A DNA stretch of 64,000 nt from NCBI RefSeq assembly GCF_022844465.1, contig NZ_JALHLP010000011.1:1-64000 (forward strand), written 5' to 3'. A program made the translations under genes and the position numbers. This DNA comes from Bradyrhizobium sp. Lineage in GTDB: Bacteria > Pseudomonadota > Alphaproteobacteria > Rhizobiales > Xanthobacteraceae. Positions 59,143-64,000 of this stretch are shown one piece after another. The notes beneath the pieces were generated by a model. That model did no database searches and was not told where the DNA came from. It saw nothing but the letters and a program-made list of their open reading frames with translations. Within the stretch, counting starts at the first letter, position 1; every line of letters starts with the position of its first letter.

Positions 59143-60852
59143 ATGGATCACGACCCCCAACAAGTCCGCGCGTTCGAGCACCCAGGCGCGGGGCGGAAGC
59201 GGGCCAAGTCGACCCCCAAGGGCCGCCAGATCGATCCCACCGCCGCGCACGACATCGCGCTTCTGCTCGGCGACCGGCCGCGTCGGCGCGATCTCCTGAT
59301 CGAACACCTGCACCTGATCCAGGACAAGTATCACCAGATCTCGGCGGCGCACCTGGCAGCGCTGGCCGACGAGATGAAGCTGTCGTTTGCGGAAGTGTTC
59401 GAGACCGCGACCTTCTATGCGCATTTCGATGTGGTGAAGGAGGGTGAACCCGACATCGCGCCGCTGACTATTCGCGTCTGCGACTCCCTGACCTGCGCCA
59501 TGCTGGGCGCGGAACAGCTGCTGCGCGAATTGCAGAACACGGCCGGCCCCGGCATCCGCGTGGTGCGCGCGCCCTGTGTCGGTCGTTGCGACACCGCTCC
59601 TTCAGCCGAAGTCGGCCATCACTTCGTCGACCATGCCACCGTGACGAGCGTGCTTGCCGCGGCCAAGGCCGGCGACACCCATGCGCATCTGCCAAAATAT
59701 GTCGACTATGACGCCTATGTCGCCGACGGCGGCTACGCGCTGCTCAATCGTCTTCGTTCCGGGGCAATGACGCGGGACGATCTCCTGAAGTCGCTCGACG
59801 ACGCCTCGCTGCGCGGCCTCGGCGGCGCGGGCTTTCCCACCGGGCGCAAATGGCGCGCGGTGCTCGGCGAGCCCGGCCCGCGGCTGATGGCGATCAATGG
59901 CGACGAGGGCGAGCCCGGCACCTTCAAGGACCGCTATTATCTCGAAACCGATCCGCATCGTTTCATCGAGGGCATGCTGATCGGCGCCCACGTGGTCGAG
60001 GCGACCGACGTCTATATCTACATGCGCGATGAATATCCGGCCTCGCGCGAAATTCTCGCGCGCGAGATCGCCAGGCTGCCGCCCGGCGGTCCGGTCCTGC
60101 ATATGCGGCGCGGCGCCGGCGCCTATATCTGCGGCGAGGAATCCTCGCTGCTGGAAAGCATCGAGGGCAAGCGCGGCCTGCCCCGGCACAAGCCGCCATA
60201 TCCGTTCCAGGTCGGCCTGTTCGGCCTGCCGACGCTGATCAACAACCTCGAGACGCTGTGGTGGGTGCGCGACATCGTCGAGAAGGGCGCCGGCTGGTGG
60301 AAGAGCCACGGCCGCAACGACCGCCACGGTCTGCGCAGCTATTCAGTGTCGGGCCGCGTCAAGAATCCCGGCATGAAGCTGGCGCCGGCCGGAATCACGG
60401 TGCGCGAGCTGATCGATGAGTTCTGCGGCGGCATGGCTGACGGACATGTTTTCCAGGCTTATCTGCCCGGCGGCGCGTCGGGCGGCATCCTGCCGGCGTC
60501 GATGGACAGCATTCCGCTCGATTTCGGCGCGCTGGAAAAATACGGCTGCTTCATCGGCTCCGCCGCCGTCATCGTCCTGTCCGGGCACGACAGCGTCAGG
60601 GATGCGGCGCTCAACCTGATGCGCTTCTTCGAGGATGAAAGCTGCGGCCAGTGTACGCCGTGCCGGGTCGGCACCGAGAAAGCGGCGATCCTGATGGCGC
60701 GGCCGGTCTGGGACCTCGAGCTGCTGGACCAGTTGAGCCAGGCGATGCGCGACGCCTCGATCTGCGGGCTCGGCCAGGCGGCGTCGAATCCACTGACGTC
60801 GGTGATCAAATACTTTCCGGAAGAGTTCGTGCCGAAAGAGGCCGCGGAATGA
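59143..60852 (+). CDS. fdsB: NAD-dependent formate dehydrogenase, fused gamma-beta (FdsG-FdsB) subunit
   Basis: 569 residues. N-terminal NuoE/FdsG-like domain (about 30-160) with the [2Fe-2S] cysteines in VCDSLTCAMLG and APCVGRCDTAP; then a NuoF/FdsB-like part with FMN and NADH sites LGGAGFPTGRKW and GAGAYICGEESSLLESIEGK and a [4Fe-4S] site ESCGQCTPCRVG. It passes electrons from FdsA to NAD+. In Ralstonia-type operons the two are separate genes fdsG and fdsB; here they are one. It overlaps fdsA by four bases. Confidence 0.9.
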   Translation: MDHDPQQVRAFEHPGAGRKRAKSTPKGRQIDPTAAHDIALLLGDRPRRRDLLIEHLHLIQDKYHQISAAHLAALADEMKLSFAEVFETATFYAHFDVVKEGEPDIAPLTIRVCDSLTCAMLGAEQLLRELQNTAGPGIRVVRAPCVGRCDTAPSAEVGHHFVDHATVTSVLAAAKAGDTHAHLPKYVDYDAYVADGGYALLNRLRSGAMTRDDLLKSLDDASLRGLGGAGFPTGRKWRAVLGEPGPRLMAINGDEGEPGTFKDRYYLETDPHRFIEGMLIGAHVVEATDVYIYMRDEYPASREILAREIARLPPGGPVLHMRRGAGAYICGEESSLLESIEGKRGLPRHKPPYPFQVGLFGLPTLINNLETLWWVRDIVEKGAGWWKSHGRNDRHGLRSYSVSGRVKNPGMKLAPAGITVRELIDEFCGGMADGHVFQAYLPGGASGGILPASMDSIPLDFGALEKYGCFIGSAAVIVLSGHDSVRDAALNLMRFFEDESCGQCTPCRVGTEKAAILMARPVWDLELLDQLSQAMRDASICGLGQAASNPLTSVIKYFPEEFVPKEAAE

Positions 60853-63614
60853 CCAGGATTACATTCGAACTCGACGGCAAACAGGTCGAGGCCGGCGCCG
60901 GCGAAACCATCTGGCAAGTCGCCAAACGTCACGAGAGAGAAATTCCGCATCTGTGCTATTCGCCGGCGCCGGACTATCGGCCCGACGGCAATTGCCGCGC
61001 CTGCATGGTCGAGATCGAAGGCGAGCGCGTGCTGGCCGCGTCCTGCACGCGCACCCCGAGCGTCGGCATGAAGGTAAAGACCGCGAGCGCGCGCGCGGTG
61101 GCGGCGCAGAAGATGGTGATGGAGCTCCTGGTCGCCGATCAGCCGGCGCGTGCAACCTCGCACGATCCCGATTCGAAATTCTGGCGCTGGGCCGAAAAGG
61201 TCGAGGTGACCGAAAGCCGCTTCCCCGCCGCCGAGCGCTGGGCCGGCGATACCAGCCATCCCGCGATGAGCGTCAATCTCGACGCCTGCATCCAGTGCGG
61301 CCTGTGCGTGCGCGCCTGCCGCGAGGTGCAGGTCAACGACGTCATCGGCATGGCCTATCGCAGTCACGGATCGAAGATCGTGTTCGACTTCGACGATCCG
61401 ATGGGCGAGTCCACCTGCGTCGCCTGCGGCGAATGCGTGCAGGCCTGCCCGACCGGCGCCTTGATGCCCTCGGTGATGCTGGACGAGAACCAGACCCGCG
61501 TCACCTACGCCGACCGCAAGGTCGATTCGCTGTGCCCGTTCTGCGGCGTCGGCTGCCAGGTTACCTATCAGGTCAAGGACGAGAAGGTGATCTACGCCGA
61601 GGGCCGCGACGGCCCGGCCAACCACAACCGCCTCTGCGTCAAGGGCCGCTTCGGCTTCGACTATATCCACCATCCGCATCGTCTGACCAAGCCGCTGGTG
61701 CGGTTGCCGAACGCGAAGAAGGACGCCAACGACCAGGTCGATCCGGCCAATCCCTTCACGCATTTCCGCGAAGCCTCGTGGGACGAGGCGCTGGACATCG
61801 CCGCCGGCGGCCTCGTTAGAATTCGCGACGCGAAGGGCGTCAAGGCACTGGCCGGGTTCGGCTCGGCCAAGGGCTCCAACGAGGAGGCCTATCTGTTCCA
61901 GAAGCTGGTGCGCACCGGCTTTGGCTCCAACAATGTCGATCACTGCACACGGCTCTGCCACGCCTCGTCGGTGGCGGCGCTGATGGAGGGATTGAATTCA
62001 GGCGCGGTGTCGGCGCCGTTTGCCGCCGCCATGGACGCCGAGGTCATCATCGTGATCGGCGCCAACCCGACCGTGAATCATCCGGTCGCCGCCACCTACA
62101 TCAAGAACGCTGCCCAGCGCGGCGCCAAGCTGATCGTGATCGATCCGCGCCAGCAGTCGCTGTCGCGCCACGCCTGGCGGCATCTCGCCTTCAAGCCCGG
62201 CAGCGACGTCGCGCTGCTGAACGCGATGCTGCACACCATCATCACCGAGGGGCTGGCCGACCAGCAATATATCGCGGGCTATACCGAAGGGTTTGATGAG
62301 CTGGCCGAGCGCATCAAGGATTTCCCGCCGGAGAAGATGGAGGCGATCTGCGGTATCCCCGCGGAGACGCTGAAGGAGGTGGCGCGGGTCTATGCGCGCT
62401 CGCGCGCCTCGATCATCTTCTGGGGCATGGGCATCAGCCAGCACATCCACGGCACCGACAACGCGCGCTGCCTTATCGCGCTGGCGTTGATCACGGGCCA
62501 GGTCGGCCGCCCCGGCACCGGGTTGCATCCGCTGCGCGGCCAGAACAACGTGCAGGGCGCCTCCGACGCCGGCCTGATCCCGATGTTCCTGCCGGACTAC
62601 CAGCCGGTCGGCCGTACCGATTTGCGCCAGCCCTTTGAAAAGCTTTGGGGCCGGGAGCTCGATCCGGTGCGCGGCCTGACCGTGGTCGAGATCATGAACG
62701 CCATCCACGCCGGCGAAATCTCGGGCATGTACATCGAGGGCGAGAATCCGGCGATGTCGGACCCCGACCTGCAGCACGCGCGCGAAGCGCTGGCCCGGCT
62801 CGAGCATCTGGTGGTGCAGGACCTGTTCGTTACCGAGACCGCGTTCCACGCCGACGTGATCCTGCCGGCCTCCGCATTCGCGGAAAAGTCCGGCACCTTC
62901 ACCAACACCGACCGCCGGGTGCAGCTCGCGCGCGAGGTGATCAAGCCGCCCGGCGAGGCGCGCCAGGATCTCTGGATCATCCAGGAAATCGGCAAGCGCA
63001 TGGGGCTGCCCTGGAACTATAGCGGTCCGGCCGACGTCTTTGCCGAGATGACGCAGGTGATGCCGTCGCTGAAGAACATCAGCTGGGAGCGGCTGGTACG
63101 CGAGGGCGCGGTGACCTATCCGGTCGATGCGCCCGACAAGCCCGGCAACGAGATCATCTTCACCACCGGGTTCCCGACCGCGAGCGGCCGCGGCAGGATC
63201 GTGCCGGCGAACGTCATCGCGCCGGACGAGGTGCCTGACGCCGAATATCCGATGGTGCTGTCGACGGGCCGGGTGCTCGAACACTGGCACACGGGATCGA
63301 TGACCCGCCGCGCCAGCGTGCTCGATGAGCTTGAGCCGGAGGCGGTGGCGTTCATGTCGCCGCGCGACATGCGGCGTCTCGGGGTGTGGCCCGGCGATTT
63401 CGTCAGGCTGGAAACCCGCCGCGGCGCGGTCGAGGTCAAGGTGCGTTCCGACCGCGATGTGCCCGACAACATGGTGTTCATGCCGTTCTGCTACGCGGAG
63501 GCAGCGGCCAACCTGCTGACCAACCCGGCGCTCGACCCGTTCGGCAAAATCCCTGAATTCAAGTTCTGCGCAGTAAGGGCCGAGAAGGCGGGACAGCAGG
63601 CGGCGGCGGAATAG
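60849..63614 (+). CDS. fdsA: Formate dehydrogenase catalytic subunit (FdsA)
   Basis: 921 residues from the ATG at 60849. N-terminal [2Fe-2S] domain (HLCYSPAPDYRPDGNCRACMV), NuoG-like cluster region, two 4Fe-4S motifs (CIQCGLCVRACREV and CVACGECVQACPTGAL), the N-terminal Mo-domain cluster (LCPFCGVGCQVTYQV), then a bis-MGD molybdopterin domain. The catalytic Mo ligand is a Cys, in NNVDHCTRLCHASS, not selenocysteine. It oxidises formate to CO2 in the cytoplasm. The start overlaps the upstream stop. No fdsD gene follows. Confidence 0.94.
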   Translation: MTRITFELDGKQVEAGAGETIWQVAKRHEREIPHLCYSPAPDYRPDGNCRACMVEIEGERVLAASCTRTPSVGMKVKTASARAVAAQKMVMELLVADQPARATSHDPDSKFWRWAEKVEVTESRFPAAERWAGDTSHPAMSVNLDACIQCGLCVRACREVQVNDVIGMAYRSHGSKIVFDFDDPMGESTCVACGECVQACPTGALMPSVMLDENQTRVTYADRKVDSLCPFCGVGCQVTYQVKDEKVIYAEGRDGPANHNRLCVKGRFGFDYIHHPHRLTKPLVRLPNAKKDANDQVDPANPFTHFREASWDEALDIAAGGLVRIRDAKGVKALAGFGSAKGSNEEAYLFQKLVRTGFGSNNVDHCTRLCHASSVAALMEGLNSGAVSAPFAAAMDAEVIIVIGANPTVNHPVAATYIKNAAQRGAKLIVIDPRQQSLSRHAWRHLAFKPGSDVALLNAMLHTIITEGLADQQYIAGYTEGFDELAERIKDFPPEKMEAICGIPAETLKEVARVYARSRASIIFWGMGISQHIHGTDNARCLIALALITGQVGRPGTGLHPLRGQNNVQGASDAGLIPMFLPDYQPVGRTDLRQPFEKLWGRELDPVRGLTVVEIMNAIHAGEISGMYIEGENPAMSDPDLQHAREALARLEHLVVQDLFVTETAFHADVILPASAFAEKSGTFTNTDRRVQLAREVIKPPGEARQDLWIIQEIGKRMGLPWNYSGPADVFAEMTQVMPSLKNISWERLVREGAVTYPVDAPDKPGNEIIFTTGFPTASGRGRIVPANVIAPDEVPDAEYPMVLSTGRVLEHWHTGSMTRRASVLDELEPEAVAFMSPRDMRRLGVWPGDFVRLETRRGAVEVKVRSDRDVPDNMVFMPFCYAEAAANLLTNPALDPFGKIPEFKFCAVRAEKAGQQAAAE

Positions 63615-63656
63615 GCGAGATGGTCCGGCAAGCGGCCTGACCATCGTTCCTCCGTC

Positions 63657-63730
63657 ATTCCGGGGCGATGCAAAGCATCGAACCCGGAATCCACGGCGGC
63701 ACCAACTCGAGCGGTTGGATGGATTCCGGG
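63657..63730. repeat. Intergenic inverted repeats after fdsA
   Basis: ATTCCGGG-g-CGATGC, AAA, GCATCG-aa-CCCGGAAT forms a hairpin at 63657-63690; the right arm extended, CCCGGAATCCA (63683-63693), is also repeated inverted as TGGATTCCGGG (63720-63730). Alternative folds share the middle arm. It may serve as a terminator for the fds operon or be a dispersed repeat. Confidence 0.6.
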
Positions 63731-63790
63731 CCTGCGGCGGATCGTCAGGCCGCGTCTCTTCAGTCGGTTCGGAGGCGATGACGCACGAAC

Positions 63791-64000
63791 CTAGAGCGCC
63801 GTCATCTCGCCCTTGGTCCAGGCTTCCCGCAGCTTGAACTTCTGGATCTTGCCCGATCCCGTCAGCGGAAACGCATCGACGACGAACCAGTGTTTTGGCG
63901 TCTTGTGCGGGGCCAGCGCGGCGCGCATGTAGTCGATCAATTCGTCCTTGTCGATGGCGGCGCCGGGCGCAGGCCGGATGAAGGCTGCGACCTCTTCGCC
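63791..64000 (-). CDS. AMP-binding acyl-CoA synthetase, C-terminal end (partial)
   Basis: 69 codons and a TAG at 63791-63793; the rest lies outside the window. The visible part reads GEEVAAFIRPAPG, then APHKTPKHWFVVDAFPLTGSGKIQKFKLRE, shown here in pieces: the C-terminal adenylate-forming domain, with the catalytic Lys in TGSGKIQKF. Such enzymes activate fatty or other carboxylic acids to CoA thioesters. It is convergent with the fds genes and probably functionally unrelated. Confidence 0.88.
   Translation of the reverse strand, partial: GEEVAAFIRPAPGAAIDKDELIDYMRAALAPHKTPKHWFVVDAFPLTGSGKIQKFKLREAWTKGEMTAL

Overview
The window looks like chromosomal DNA of a high-GC alphaproteobacterium in the Bradyrhizobium/Rhodopseudomonas lineage. 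The evidence is a che-ctrA-fliI-fliJ arrangement, alphaproteobacterial CtrA-type sites, small secreted or membrane proteins of rhizobial type (DUF1236, DUF4864, Tyr/Pro-rich), a full thiosulfate-oxidation (sox) locus and an NAD-linked formate dehydrogenase. This is inference from gene content; no database was consulted.

Layout. 1-5.9 kb: chemotaxis and flagellum (cheW end, cheY, cheB, cheR; ctrA on the other strand; fliI, fliJ). 6.0-7.5 kb: an ECF sigma factor with an RskA-like anti-sigma. 7.7-13.8 kb: small membrane or secreted proteins, a decayed ABC transporter remnant, flhA behind a near-consensus CtrA site, and a PerM/AI-2E-type membrane protein. 13.8-30.2 kb: accessory metabolism, comprising an MFS transporter, an LCMT-like methyltransferase, a cupin/XRE regulator divergent from an omega-aminotransferase and dadA, a DUF1236 protein, gamma-glutamyltransferase, a crotonase, a Baeyer-Villiger-type monooxygenase, a frameshifted LysR gene, and a secreted caspase-like protein followed by two small secreted proteins. 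30.2-40.8 kb: sox cluster as two divergent arms, soxA-X-S-R-T leftward and soxY-Z-B-C-D-E-F plus a DsrE-like gene rightward. 40.8-42.3 kb: a fatty-acid-hydroxylase gene with two small membrane proteins. 42.5-48.6 kb: a five-gene branched-chain-type ABC transporter followed without a break by a DUF6166 protein and a zinc alcohol dehydrogenase, with a convergent GntR regulator. 49.6-52 kb: a class III cyclase, a DUF805 protein and tRNA-Ile(CAT). 52.2-63.6 kb: molybdenum-cofactor and formate-dehydrogenase genes (MoeA-like protein, MoeA fused to a periplasmic-binding-like domain, mobA, fdhD, mobB, moeA, TusA-like protein, fused fdsGB, fdsA). The end of an AMP-binding enzyme closes the window.

How the genes fit together. 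The sox arms supply a periplasmic multi-enzyme pathway for reduced sulfur: SoxYZ carrier, SoxAX conjugation, SoxB hydrolysis, SoxCD sulfane oxidation, SoxEF flavocytochrome, with a SoxT transporter, ArsR-type SoxR and thioredoxin-like SoxS. The Mo block puts cofactor synthesis and insertion genes next to a Mo enzyme that needs them (FdsA); SoxC is a second molybdoprotein in the same window. The most unusual items are the MoeA-binding-domain fusion beside a degenerate MoeA paralog, the caspase-like protein sharing a C-terminal Cys motif with its small neighbour, a decayed DsrE copy 9 kb from the intact one, and several broken regulator or transporter genes that mark sites of past rearrangement.
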